DNA of 64,000 nucleotides from Hanleya hanleyi. Taxonomy: Eukaryota > Mollusca > Polyplacophora > Lepidopleurida > Hanleyidae. Below, piece after piece: positions 23,119-34,385 of the stretch (positions are counted from its first letter, which is position 1; the number at the start of each line of letters is the position of its first letter). The notes below the pieces were generated by a model, which saw only the letters and a list, made by a program, of their open reading frames with translations, was not told the DNA's origin and ran no database searches. The stretch covers positions 101,188 to 165,187 of the forward strand of contig JAVTVY010037112.1 in the NCBI GenBank assembly GCA_036873755.1, read 5' to 3'. Position numbers and translations under genes: made by a program.

Positions 23119-23857
23119 TTTACCAAAATCCCTTCTCTGTGACTACTGAAACCAAACTCCAATATTTTCAATTCCAGATAACGCATAACTACTTGGTTAC
23201 TAATACACTTTTGAGTAAGTGGGGAAAGGCAGAGTCGGACAGATGCAGTTTTTGCAATAATGATAGGGAAACGATCTTACATTTATTTTGGTCATGTATC
23301 CGTGTCAGACATATATGGGCTCAATTCCAGGCCTGGGCTGTAGAGATAAATATTACATCTGAAATGGACCTCTCTCACAGAGACGTGTTGCTGGGGAAAG
23401 CAGGTACAACGGCTCTGGTTAACCACTTACTTTTAATTGTAAAATCATGCCTGTACGGTTCCAGAAGTAGAGGTACAGTCCCTAGTTTCATGGCTGTGCG
23501 CGAATCCATTTATCGGACGAAAGACTTAGAAAAAAATATTGCTTTAACTAATGGCTCTCTCGCAGCCTTTCAAACCAAGTGGGGTCCCCTAGCTGATCTA
23601 CACGCTACCTAAATACATCATATTGATATAATAAGGAAATATGTGAAATAAATCCTTCATCTCCTGTAATTTTTTACTTAAATTCGATGCGAATGATATA
23701 TTATCTGAGCTACTTCTGTGATATATAATTGAGCTACAGTTTACTGTTTCTTGTGGGGAGTAAATATCTACCTTTTATATTTGAACGTATATATATATAT
23801 GTGGTTTAGCAGTATAATATACAGTTTTAGCTCATATTCTAAAAAAAAAAAAAAAAA
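23119..23857 (+). pseudogene. 5'-truncated LINE insertion with poly(A) tail, carrying the RT C-terminus
   Basis: Flanked by a 9-10-bp target-site duplication ((A)CGATTTCTC at 23110-23118 and 23858-23866) and ending in 17 A residues (23841-23857). The frame 23139-23612 encodes the C-terminal region of a non-LTR retrotransposon protein, with FQFQITHNYLVTNTLLSKWG and the zinc-binding-like CSFCNNDRETILHLFWSC. There is no catalytic domain, so this is a dead-on-arrival copy made by target-primed reverse transcription. The intact frame and duplication point to a relatively recent event, later than the array it interrupts. Confidence 0.92.
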
Positions 23858-24276
23858 CGATTTCTCAGGAACTGCTGCATTGATCTTTCTCAAATTTGAT
23901 ACACAGGTTCCCCTTGGGGCCTAGTTGTGCAAGATACCTTTTGTGGTCTGATTCAAAAATCCAATATGGCCACCAGGCGGCCATCTTGGATTTCCAGATG
24001 AAACATTGTTGTCGTGATTTCTCAGGAACTATTCTATGAATCTTTGTCAAATTTGGTACACAGGTTCCCCTTGGGGTCTAGTTGTGCAAGATACCATTTT
24101 TTTATATTTTTTTTTTATTTTTTTTTTTTATTGCATATAAATAATATAATTGTACAGTAGATCATATAAACATCTTATTTACTTCCTCATTCCCACATTC
24201 ACACCGGTCCTTATATCATTCTTGGATATTGCAAAACATCATTTTAAAAGCATAATGTGATCATCAACACGCTGAT

Positions 24277-25083
24277 TTAGCCAGATTTCAATATAGTATG
24301 AAATAGAGCCCATTTTTTGTTGAATTTATCCATCCTTAATTCTTTTTGTGCTATGTATTTTTCATTGGAGAATTGGTCTATAAATATGTTTAGGAGCGAT
24401 TTGAAATTGAGTTCCATTTTTAAGAATTTATTTGTGTAAATATATCTTTTTGTCAAAAGCATCAACGTGTTGATAGCACATTGTTCTTTCCCCCAACCTA
24501 ATATGATTTTTTCTTTGTTGATTTCCCCATGTATACCCAATAGCTTTAGCCATTCTTCTAAATGTCCCCAGAGTTTTTTAACTTTTGAACACGAAATAAA
24601 TATATGCTCGATAGTTTCTCTTGCACTTAAACAATAGTCACAATTATCGTTGTCTTTGATAGAGATTGTATGTAAAATGGAATTTGTCACCAGTATCCGT
24701 TGTAATATTCTGAACTGTATATCTCTTAGTTTCGTATAGACTGTACACTCAAAGGGGGTTTTGTGTACAACTTCCCAGTTGATCTGGGACTCGAGATTTA
24801 AAATACCTTCCCATTTGTCTTCAGCACTTGCTTTCAAGTTATGTTCATAATTAAGAATATCATAGAACTTTCTGCATCCCTTCCTCTGCGCTGTCAAAAG
24901 TTGAAGGTGGGAGCTAAACACCGGACTTGTTTTTTGTTTACCTGAGAAATCTGTCCTTATTTTATTTTTCCATTCATTAGGTATACTCCTTAATAATTCT
25001 GTATAATCCAGAAATGTTCCTTTTATATCATATTGTGATTTCATATCAGTGAAGTTAAAAAAGTTTCCATTTGTATCTATCAA
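24277..25083 (-). pseudogene. LINE protein C-terminus (zf-RVT-like)
   Basis: A 268-codon frame following the RT thumb region. It contains IQFRILQRILVTNSILHTI and a zinc-binding-like CDYCLSARETIEHIFISC, then a basic C-terminus. In non-LTR elements this part helps bind RNA or target DNA. A short frame break (25084-25108) separates it from the preceding RT fragment, so this copy is inactive. Confidence 0.88.
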
Positions 25084-25108
25084 ATCTCTTAGATATCGAA
25101 CTTGTTTG

Positions 25109-25664
25109 TCATACCATGCAGTTCTTCACAAAATAAGATGAGTGTTTAAAATTTAGGTTGAACCATAAAGGTTCATTGAATAAATCATTTGACGATGTGA
25201 CCTTTGATTCTCGTTGTAACTCATACCATGACAGAAAGGTATCTTTCCAAAAGGGGTTCGTTATGCTGTTCAAGTTGCTTTTTAACCAATTTGCACCCAG
25301 AGTACACACATACATATGTATATTGCTATTTAGAAGATTTTGCCATTTCCGGTTATCAAAGATTAATCTCCGGATCCACGATACTTTTAGTGACCGAATA
25401 AATGACACAAGATTAACCATTCGTAGACCGCCGTATTTGTTGTCTTGAGTAATTTGTATCCTCTTGATTTTATCAGGCTTTCCATCCCATATAAATTTGT
25501 ATAGTATAGAGTTTAATTTTTTTATAATATCATCCAGTGGGTTTGGCAGGGCAAGGAAGAGATGTATAAGTTTTGACAAAGCAAGAGATTTTATCACCGT
25601 TATTCTACATAGAAGGGTCAAATTTCGTAGTTTCCATCTATGGAGTTCTTTTTTCAGGTCATTT
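25109..25664 (-). pseudogene. LINE reverse transcriptase C-terminal (thumb) fragment
   Basis: The minus-strand frame to 25621, extended upstream to about 25664, has LKKELHRWKLRNLTLLCRIT, then VIKSLALSKLIHLF, WDGKPDKIKRIQ and GGLRMVNL, typical of the region after the RT palm in endonuclease-type LINEs. The palm motifs (the YADD/FADD box) are not present before it, because sequence switches directly to the pre-RT linker near 25665-25675. Confidence 0.88.
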
Positions 25665-25670
25665 ATCAGG

Positions 25671-26781
25671 TCAATTGTCTAAAAATAAATTGGTATTTTC
25701 TAGTGTTTCATTTGAATGTGAATACAAGTGTTCATAAAATAATTTTTGCTCTTGCAAGATATCCTTAGTATTGTATATATCATCCCCTTTTGTTGTAGTT
25801 AATTTTGATATTAATTTATTCGTATAATTTCTTTTTTCTAGTCCTAGAAAAAACTTTGTGGGTTTTTCCCCATCTTCTATCCATTTTAGTTTCGTTCTTT
25901 TGATCAGACCTTCGATTTTTTTCTTTCTTAATCTTTCTAATTCCAATTTAGTGTCTCTCAGTTGATCAAGTTTGTTTTCTGCAATTGTTATAAAGTTGCA
26001 TTGTATTTCCTCTTCAAGTTGTACAATTTGTTCTTCTAATTCGGTCTCTCTCTTTGTATCAACTTTCTTTTTGGCTGAAGAAAATTTTATTGTTTCGCCT
26101 CTTATCTTCATCAGTAAGGTTTCTAAGAACAACTGATCATCTACATGTATACACAGCTGTACCTCTGATTTTGAAATATTTTGCAGCTTCTCTCTCGAAT
26201 AAGGTATGAGTGCATATTCTTCTACTGTTTCAGATATGATAGATTTAACAATATTTAGATACTCCATTTCATTTAATAGTGAACAATTGAATTTCCAGTA
26301 GCCCCTACCTCTTTGTGAATTCATAAATTTGCACTTTAAGGTAACCGCCGAATGATCACTCTTATAGCCTGGTATTATAGCTGCCTCAGTTGTAATATTG
26401 AAAATATCATTACTTGTTAGAAAAAAGTCTAATCTAGCCTGCTTTCTGAGATTTCTTCTTCTCCATGTATAGCGTCTGGTGTTTTCATGCAATACTCTCC
26501 ACGCATCAACGTAATCTTTTGTCTTCATTAGATCTAGGACGGATTCCCGGGCGTTTGGGTGATTTATATGCTTATAATTATCGGTGTCTATTTCTGGATT
26601 CAGGACTAAATTCCAGTCACCACAGATTATCACAGATGGATTTTCTATTTCTTCGATTTTTTGTTTGACTTTATTAAAAAAGGAGGGTTCGTCAGTGTTT
26701 GAAGCATAAATACTTACTAATGTTACTGGAACGTCATAAATTTCCACATTGATAATTATGTAATTTCCTTGGGGGTCAATA
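25671..26781 (-). pseudogene. LINE endonuclease C-terminal part plus pre-RT linker
   Basis: A minus-strand frame of about 370 codons. It has the C-terminal half of an exonuclease-endonuclease-phosphatase domain: VSIYASN, CGDWNLVL (Asp/Asn active-site strand), ARLDFFLTS and the catalytic SDHSAV near residue 160. A coiled-coil-like Glu/Lys-rich linker follows, then WIEDGEKPTKFFLGLEKRN, the conserved lead-in to the RT. The first codons of the open frame (before about 26781) belong to the flanking 157-bp repeat. The family resembles L1/Tx1-type elements; that clade assignment is tentative. Confidence 0.9.
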
Positions 26782-27351
26782 TGCAAGATACCATTTGTGG
26801 TCTGATTCAAAAATTCAATATGGCCAACAGGCGGCCATCTTGGATTTCTCCATGAAATATTGTTATTGCGATTTCTCAGGAACTACTGCATGGATCTTTC
26901 TCAAATTTGATTCGAAAATCCATATGGCCACCAGGTAGCCATCTTGGATTTCCTCATGAAGCTTTATTATCGCGATGTCTCAAGAACTACTGCATTATCT
27001 TTCTCAAATTTGATACACAGGTTCCCCTTGGGGTCAAGTTGTGCAAGATACCTTTCCTGGTCCGATTTGAAAATCCAATATGGCCACCAGGTGGCCATCT
27101 TGAATTTCCCCATGAAATTTTGTTATCGTGAATTCTCAGGAAATTACTGATCTTTGTCACAGGTTCCCTTTGTGATCCAGTTGTGCAAGATACATTTTTT
27201 GGTCCATTTCGAAAATCCAATATGGCCGCATCTTGAATTTCCCATGAAACTTTATCATGAAATCTCAGGAAATTACTGCATGGATCATTTAGTGTTCGGG
27301 GGGTGGGGGGACAACACAAGCTAGAAACTCACCTATTGCAGTTCTTTAGTA

Positions 27352-27582
27352 GTAGTGCCGTGGCACTATCTTTTGGTACCCACATGGACGCCATTTTGAA
27401 TTCATCCATGATCCACAGCTCGGGGGTTATGCAAACACATTTAGGCTCAAAATGATGCCAGTATGATGATCTACAAATTCAAGGAGCTTCAGCTCTCAAT
27501 TTTTTTGTCGTTCCGGAGGTATGACAGAAAGTTTCGTAGGGGGCCAAGATCCCCCCTCCAACGCCAGGCCTGGTAGGGTTGA
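27352..27582 (+). mobile_element. TTAA miniature element, right half (split copy)
   Basis: GGTACCCACATGGACGCCAT through GTTCCGGAGGTATGACAGAAAG matches the right part of the 16486 copy, ending with CCAGGCCTGGTAGGG and TTGA (27579-27582), a mutated TTAA. Together with 21893-22250 it makes one element of about 590 bp. Confidence 0.85.
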
Positions 27583-28012
27583 ACTACTATAAATCTATGT
27601 TATATATATATATATTTATGTAGCTGCGTTGCACAGCCTCTGTTCAGGACGGAGTCATGACTCCTTATTGGAGGATATATAGTTATTGGACGGGTGACCT
27701 GAAAACAAACGGTTTTTAAAGTGTATCTAACGCTCATCAGGGATTCTTGTCGTGAAACTGGGTATATGTTTGAAGTCGGGGAGAGTTACCTGAAATGAAA
27801 ATAATCCCAAAGGCACTCAACCCATAGTGAGGCTAGATGTGTGTGTGTGTGTGTGGTGGAGTTGTGAAGGGGGGGGGGGGGATCTACTGATCACGTTCAC
27901 ACTGCAGCAAGTACTTGATCAGCCATTCATGTGACCAGGCATTATTTAAAAGTTGCCATCGTATAACATATGTGAACAGTGCGATGGTATGGATTCTCAT
28001 TACTTCGCTTAA
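27583..28012. other. Spacer with simple repeats
   Basis: Contains an (AT)n stretch near 27602, (GT)n at about 27838-27855 and a G-run near 27869-27880. No gene recognised. Confidence 0.6.
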
Positions 28013-28155
28013 AGGGGAATCCAGCAACGGTACCTCCCACGAGACCCCAAGTGAATCAACAGGATGCCCTAGGGGAGCATCAGGAGAATCCTCTATATGC
28101 CTTGGATCCTCGTGAAGAGGGGAGGAGAGAGAATTCATTGCTGGATTCCCCATTT
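28013..28155. repeat. Small inverted repeat (about 140 bp)
   Basis: GGGGAATCCAGCAA near 28015 and TTGCTGGATTCCCC near 28138 are perfect 14-bp inverted ends around a 110-bp centre. MITE-like, non-coding. Confidence 0.6.
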
Positions 28156-29423
28156 CTCTTGGTGTAATGGATAAATTATGAATGTGAACAACAACAACAA
28201 CAACGATCATTTGCTTCTGTCCACTCCTGTTCTCAGTCTTGATAAGAATTCCCATAGACTATAATAACTTCGATCAATTTAGAACATATTATTCTTAGAA
28301 AATGAGAAATTTCCACAAAAATTTAAGCACAATGTACACGTGTGGATAGTAACAAACATGTGTTGTCCTTCACATTGATGATTCATCCTTTTACATCCTC
28401 GCGTTGATCCAAGAACTTGAGGGATACGGTATCACATTTGGAACAAAAGTTTTGCAAAACATTCTTGGGGAGACGATATATGTAACGGGTGTAAAATATG
28501 ACATCGAAACTTCAGATTAATGTGGATTGTACTACCCATGGTAGACGCCAAACAACAGACACGCGAAGATCTCACAGCCACGTGGTGGAGCGATTAGGGT
28601 AATCATGTGAAGAAACTGGAGAATCGTGACGAATCTATTGGGGTATCTTGTCGAGAGTGGGGGTTAGCTAAGGGCCACATACCCATTTCGGCATCATAGT
28701 CAATCCTCTGGGCAAGCGTTCTGAAACCCAAGGGAACCTGCTCGAGAACCTGACGCCTCTAGCTTCTAGATACCCCTTTTGGCATCATGATGAATTTCCC
28801 TTTTTCTCTCATCTAACATTGGAAATTTAGCAGATGTACAATGGGTCATTCAGCTTGGTTTGGGAAAACCGCTCCTCTCTCGCTCCTTGGTAGGCTTTTC
28901 TCCTACCAAGAATTTCTACTTTTTCAGGTGGGTCTTCAGATAACATCCATGTTATTTGACGTAAATTCGTGCAGTTTAAACACAACACTGTAGATATGTA
29001 GAACTGAATAAAAGTGCCTCGATTTTTATTCTTCAAATTTTGCTTCCGTTTCAAATTATCTATGCTTGTAGTTTAATGGGTAACCTTGTTCGGATTTATT
29101 AGAATTATTGAACTTTGAACTATCATGAAACCATTTCAAGGACGAAATAGAAAAAAAAACAAGGCACACTTTTTCCGCCGAGAAATATATTATAATATAA
29201 GAATCGGAAATTTTAAACATTTCTGGTGAAAACTTCAGAAGTTGAAGGCAAGAAATTTTGAACACTAAGCTTTGCGTCATTTACAGACATGACACATAGG
29301 CAGTTGGACTGAAGCGGTGCACCTTTATAACCCTCTTGAATAGTTCGCTAATATATGATTTGCACTCTAATTGTATTTCCCACCTTCCTGATTTGTTTTT
29401 CGTATACTTTCTTCCAATTGTAG
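28156..29423. other. Unassigned intergenic or intronic sequence
   Basis: No gene, repeat or foldback identified. A strong 3' splice-site-like pyrimidine tract ends at 29423 (TTCTTCCAATTGTAG). Confidence 0.4.
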
Positions 29424-29704
29424 ATTTCCAGTCAGAGTTCGACAACACGCCTAATAATTACCCAAATACGGTGAGAATGGAGCTACCAATAACTGAATGT
29501 TTTGATTCGTCTATGTCCAGGTCTCAGAAACTTCGCCTTCTTTTGAAACGGTGTGTGACGTGTTTGGTAGTACTGGGAATATTAGCAGGTGGTGCCGTGA
29601 TACGAGTTTTCGCCCCCGTACCTTCGCAACCATTGTTTAAATTTGTGCCCATGAACAACACCAGGATCTCACTGGAATCTTCTACGAACGTGTATATCTT
29701 ATAG
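29424..29704 (+). CDS. Candidate exon encoding a type II membrane-anchor segment
   Basis: After a good 3' splice-site-like sequence at 29390-29423, the frame has ATG at 29479 (MELPITECFDSSMSRSQ). It then has a basic patch (KLRLLLKR), a hydrophobic segment (CVTCLVVLGILAGGAVI) and about 25 extracytoplasmic residues, ending in a stop at 29702. Short basic tail, single membrane span and stem is the layout of N-terminal exons of Golgi type II enzymes. I cannot link it to downstream exons, and the donor-like GTGTAT near 29690 is weak. It may be an exon, a pseudo-exon or chance. Confidence 0.25.
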
Positions 29705-30039
29705 GACAAACGATGGGGTGGTGCGATGCATAAATCGGACAAAGCGGTTCACACATGGATATACAATAAACGGACTACTTTCCAGAATGCTTACTAATTA
29801 GCCGGAGTCAAAATATATGTTCGCGGGTTGTTTTCTTCTAAGCAAAGTTCCAACGGAAAGATAGTCAATACTGTTAGGACCATAAAGAGAGACCTGAAGT
29901 TTGGAAACATTTGAAAGACGATTAACACAACACCATGATTCGCACTGTATAAATTCCAATCTTGGCAGAGGTTTGTTTATGTTATTTGTACAACAGAGAA
30001 CAATGTGTTGTTTTATGCGTTTTTAATTCCCGTTCTCTA
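29705..30039. other. Unassigned spacer
   Basis: No gene or repeat recognised. Confidence 0.5.
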
Positions 30040-30850
30040 CCTGTAAAGTCTGGAGTCCCACAAGGCTCATTACTTGGACCCCTCATGTTTGATTGATTTG
30101 TTAACGATCTCCCAAATGTATTAATCATGTATCACTCATGTATATCAATGTTTGCGGACGATTTCAGAATTTTCAAAGAGATCACCACAATACATGACCG
30201 TTTATTGCTTGGGGGCGAGCTGTGTAATGCTGCCTTATGGTGACAACTGGAAACTCGCTTTTAACTTTCTGAAATATTATTGTATTACTTTTACCTTGAA
30301 GAAAACTGTTCTTATACACAATTATGTTTTATTAAATGACTTTGTTTTACAAAGGGTCAGTCAGATCGATATCTTGTCATTTAATCTCAACTTCGGCAGT
30401 GATATTGAAAATCCATGTTCTAAAGAATTTCGTGTGGTTGGTTTTATCAAGAAGAATGGTAAATATTTTAAATCTACCGATACTTTACGCCCTCTCTGCG
30501 TTCCTCTTGTCTGGGGTAACCTAGGATATTGTCACCCGCTCTGAGCGCCTCATGCTGTTTGTCATATTTATTGACCGCTTCGAGCGGATTCCAAAGAGAT
30601 TTTAAAACTGCTTGTATTTTAAAGCTGGGAAGAGTCATGGCATTCTTATTTATACGCAAATGCACAGAGATTTTAATCTTCATACTCTGAGTCACCGTAG
30701 AATAGTTTTTATTTATCACTTTTACATGACATTGTCAATTCACGTTTTAACTCTTCTTAATCAGAAATCTTTTTACGCTCCTTCAAGGCGTTTTCGTAAT
30801 TCACTTTATATACCTTTCTCTTGAGTGGATATAAGAAAATACTCATTTGT
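30040..30850 (+). pseudogene. Degenerate Jockey-like LINE reverse transcriptase fragment
   Basis: Translation in shifting frames gives VKSGVPQGSLLGPLMFD (30043 on), then MFADD at 30148-30162, the catalytic RT box, then a D-x-x-x-LxxxL-x-x-L-x-x-W-like helix. Further on come FNLNFGSDIEN, FRVVGFIKKNGKYFK and LGYCHPL, the post-palm region. Stops and frameshifts occur throughout. It is an old copy with no visible poly(A) tail or target duplication and is unrelated to the younger LINEs at 23-27 kb. Confidence 0.85.
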
Positions 30851-31237
30851 CCCTCGAGTTTTAAGAGAATTCAACCATGTTGGTGGACCTGGTGGACCTT
30901 GACCTTTTCACGTCCAAGCGATGTAAATTTGTTAACTATTTTTTGTTAACTATTATATAGTTAAAAAAAATAGTTTATGTTTACGATTTCAACAGTGTTC
31001 TTGATTAATTGTACCTGATTTTCACGTTTGCACTTGTTAAGCTACATGTATAAGCACAATAATATTAACTTGTATTTTCTTCTTAAATGTCCATCTGCCC
31101 CATGATTTAGCGTTTCAATAACCTGTAATTGGGTTTCGGTTCGTTGGTCATTTATTTAATAAATAAAAATAGTAATAAAAAAGAAAGAGATAGACCACAT
31201 ATCGGTACATGATATAGTTCATTTCTCAACAAATCAG
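30851..31237. other. AT-rich spacer
   Basis: AT-rich with AATAAATAAA near 31160; no gene recognised. 31227-31237 is the left target-site duplication of the following SINE. Confidence 0.5.
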
Positions 31238-31550
31238 GTTGGGTGGGCACGGGTTCTTGTTGCTTCAAGGCATTTTGCTGAGAAGCAACATGAACTTGGG
31301 AATGTAATGTCTAGCACTGTAATATCACTTGTCTTTATTGCACCATGTAAGCGTCCTGTCTGTGTCTTGTGTGCTGTCCTCAGTGTTTTATAGGGTGGAT
31401 GGAGGATGTCTGGTTCCATGCTGCTTCAAAGATTTTTTCTTTGAAGTAGCAGGAACGCAACTTGGCTGGGTGGTGGTTAGTTGGTTCTTCGCGATATAGT
31501 TGAAATATTGTTGAAAGCGACGTTAAATTCTATTCTCTCACTCACTCACT
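31238..31550 (+). mobile_element. SINE-like retroposon with (CACT)n tail, copy 2 (5'-truncated)
   Basis: Homologous to 8415-8721 over its full length, including GCACCATGTAAGCGTCCTGT and GAAAGCGACGTTAAATTC, and ending in repeated CACT. Flanked by an 11-bp duplication with one mismatch (CAACAAATCAG at 31227, CAACACATCAG at 31551), indicating 5' truncation at insertion. Confidence 0.85.
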
Positions 31551-31561
31551 CAACACATCAG

Positions 31562-32704
31562 TGTCACATTCTCCTATTTAGTCAGAATCACAGTGCCTGT
31601 CCTTTTTTTAGCATACTCAGCTTTGAGGGACCGTGTGGTTTTGTTTACATTGTGATTTTCATATAACCAAAACGCACGTGACTATAATCATCCAATCAGC
31701 CGCAATCTAGAAGGTACTGTGGTGCAACCGAACAATTTGAGAATAAAATTTAAAACCACAGGTACTTGAAGGCGTTACGGGAGTAGACCACGTTCATTTT
31801 TTACTGTCATAGCTAAGACAGATCATGACTAAACACGGGGGTCATCATAATATTTGTAGAATATTGTGCAATTTGTGTTTGTACCCTGTATCATTGGATC
31901 AGCAGAGTAAAGATCCCGTTTTCTTGTTCAGAGTCCGTTTTCTTTAATTTACAATATGGAACAAACCTGATATAGTTCTTCCGAAAGGAAAATAGAAATG
32001 CGGATCTCCATACGTATTTTAAATGATGGCAGTTTATCAGATGAACGGAGCCGTTTAAGTCCTACTCAGGGGGAGGTTGGGTGGGGTAGTTGGGATGGAA
32101 TTGAGAAAATATTCTTGGAGACAATTTCCAAGGCATTTGTAAGCCTACCTTTTTGCTGAAAAGAAAACTGGTAAACAATTTTACGGGCATCAAAAATATA
32201 ACAGCCTAAAGAGCCCTCTTCGCCGTCCGACCATTGAGGAGGACACGTTTTCGTCTAACAGATTTCACTTTGAAACGGCTATGAATAGATATAAATGACT
32301 CTGTTGTGGCATATATCAACAATGTGTTTTCTTGTTCACATTTTGCAGAACAAGAAGCCAAATTTAAGGCTGTTTGTATTATAGATTCTATGGAAGATTG
32401 GGGTGAACCTTTTACTGAGACATTGAATTGGGATTTTTCACTTGGTGGTGGAAAGTGGACCCTCCCCTCCCCCTTAAACTTCCATCATCGCTGAAAGTAA
32501 TTTGTGGGTAAATTTCAAAATGGCTCCCAGAAAAATGTATTATTAAAATTGTGTGGCTTTTGTTTTCTTTCTGTAGGGCTAGATATATATTCTGTCTCGG
32601 AGAATCGGAAAATAATTTATTGCATTTCGAATAGTAATATTTCGATTTTCTAAGCAGTCTTAATGTGGGTTAATTCCACAAATACAGAAAGGGTATATAT
32701 TATA
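31562..32704. other. Unassigned spacer
   Basis: No gene or repeat recognised; a 62-codon frame at 32306-32494 is probably chance. Confidence 0.4.
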
Positions 32705-32840
32705 GTTACATGATGACACGAGGCGATGTATCGGATATACCAACCGAGAAGAAATTACTCGCGAGGGGGTTTAGGCCCCGATTGTGTCATTTCTTTCTTG
32801 TTGGTATATCCAACGTATCGCCAAGTGTCCGTCATGTAAC
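32705..32840. repeat. Foldback element with about 50-bp arms
   Basis: GTTACATGATGACACGAGGC at the left is mirrored by GTGTCCGTCATGTAAC at the right, with internal GGATATACCAAC and GTTGGTATATCC pairing. The loop is GC-rich near 32765-32780. Non-coding miniature element. Confidence 0.85.
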
Positions 32841-32929
32841 TGACTTGTCACTTGGTTCTGAGAATAAAGCGTGTCTATCCAAACATGTCAACTGAAATCG
32901 ATCCAAATAGCCATGTGGAGCATCAGCTA

Positions 32930-33075
32930 AGTATTATTACGGTTCTTACAACAACGTTAACTTTCAACATTAGCATATCACTTTTTGATTTCGAATGTTC
33001 TTTCCATCGCAATACAGATTTTGTTTGGCAGTATTCTGCTCTTGTCCATTACAGTGGACATCTTGGTGAAATGTT
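32930..33075 (+). repeat. Outer arm of a 2.5-kb inverted duplication (left)
   Basis: Matches the reverse complement of 35290-35475 with moderate divergence. Shared blocks include ACGGTTCT, AACTTTCAACATTAGCATAT, GATTTCGAATGTTC and GCTCTTGTCCATTAC. Both arms can encode a related peptide (FECSFHRNTDFVWQYSALVH here). The two arms flank the 33.2-34.4 kb foldback. Confidence 0.75.
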
Positions 33076-33204
33076 CTTAGCGAAACGGTCGCATTGATAG
33101 TCAACCTTGGAAAGTACCTTTGCTTCTCGAGATTGTGCGTAGTTAAACACAGCAACCATACAATTAAATGCCTCCCTTTATGGCGTGTAAGTCTGCATGT
33201 TACA

Positions 33205-34385
33205 CGAAATGTGGAAACAGACCTTTATGGCAGGCCAAGTGTTGCAATATTCAGTAATATATTTTTTCATTCATTCCAATATATATTCATTTATATCTGA
33301 TTAAATTTATATTCAATAATTACAAATATATGCAAAGATTTCATACATCTCCTGTTGGAAGATTTCATACATCTCCTGTTGGAATCTATATCTATATGCA
33401 ATAATTTGTGCATTCGAAACCGTTTTTGTTCATTGTGCATAATTGCATTGTGGGTAATATCTAACCCCGCCTATTTGGATATGTAACGGGGCTTTTCATT
33501 GGCTACTGAGAAATCGACGGCGAAAATGGCGGTATATTTGAGATATGCGTCGGTTTGCCTTCATCCACAGGGGCAAATCACAAAAAAGTTACCTGCAGGA
33601 TGGCAAATTGAGCAAACAGACCCTTCTGTCACAATTCTCTGGAGCCATCGGGCTATCAACATCAACTTTTTATTTTACACTCCGGTCAGACATTATTGAT
33701 AGGAACAGTTGTGGCTCAGTGCCAGTTAGCAAAGGCTACTTTGATATCCCACTGTTACAACCGCCAGAAATATAACTGAAAGTACAAAACATGGGGTCGC
33801 ACTCGCAGTCGCAGCTAGCCACAGGCAGTCTCTCTCTCTCTCTCTCTCTCTCTCGCAATGGCCCCAATGAATTGTGACTGGAGGGTCTCTTTGGTTAGTT
33901 TCCCTCATTCAAGGCGTTTGTTTGTGATTTGACAGTAAGACTGAAGACAGACAAACATTATCAAAGACGACATCGACAGTCAAAGACGAGATTTATCCCT
34001 GTGGAAGGAGGCAAATCGACTGTCAAAGATGCCGCCATTTTCGCCGTCGATTCCCCAATAGCCAATGAAAAGCCTCGTAACATATCCAACTAGGCGGGGT
34101 TAGGCATTAACCACAATGCAATTGTTGCACATATATTTTACATCTGCTTCGAATACAAATAAAAAAACATCGCATAAAATAAAATTATCGAATCAAATAA
34201 AAAAAACTGAACGAAAAAGGTTGACTTTTAAGTTATTGCATATAAATATAGATTCCAACAGGATATGTAAGAAATCTTTGCATATATTTGTAATTATTGA
34301 ATATAAATCTAATTGGAATTGAATGAACATATGTTGGATTGAATGGAAAAATATGCACTTGGCCTGCCGTAGACCATGTTTATCG
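33205..34385. repeat. 1.18-kb foldback (long inverted repeat)
   Basis: The left arm (33205-33655) and right arm (33850-34385) are inverted copies with small indels. Shared blocks include ATTACAAATATATGCAAAGA, CTCCTGTTGGAATCTATAT, ATTGCATTGTGGGTAAT and GCCAATGAAAAG/CTTTTCATTGGC. The centre has a (CT)n tract at 33830-33854. Terminal GGCAGGCCAAGTG/CACTTGGCCTGCC marks the ends. No coding capacity. Transcription across it would give a long hairpin RNA. Confidence 0.88.

Larger units (their letters stand above)
24100..26781 (-). mobile_element. 5'-truncated, internally deleted LINE on the minus strand (2.7 kb)
   Basis: A 15-bp target-site duplication TGCAAGATACCATTT at 24085-24099 and 26782-26796 bounds it. 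The T-rich run at 24097-24132 is its A-rich tail on the minus strand. It contains the end of an apurinic-type endonuclease, then RT remnants and the C-terminal zinc-binding region (separate entries). The 5' end is truncated within the endonuclease. The RT palm domain has been lost by an internal deletion near 25665. Confidence 0.92.
22255..27300 (+). repeat. Array of about 157-bp repeats, interrupted by two LINE insertions
   Basis: A head GGCCGAAGGCCCGATGGGCT is followed by repeated units containing CGATTTCTCAGGAACTACTG, CAAATTTGGTACACAGGTTC, GGGGTCTAGTTGTGCAAGAT and AATATGGCCACCAGGCGGCC. Units start near 22323, 22478, 22637, 22795, 22950 and 23108; resume at 23858 and 24013; and continue at 26782-27290 in more degenerate form. 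The unit ends with an inverted-looking GGCCACCAGGCGGCC. Small frames over it are repeat artefacts. Confidence 0.92.
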
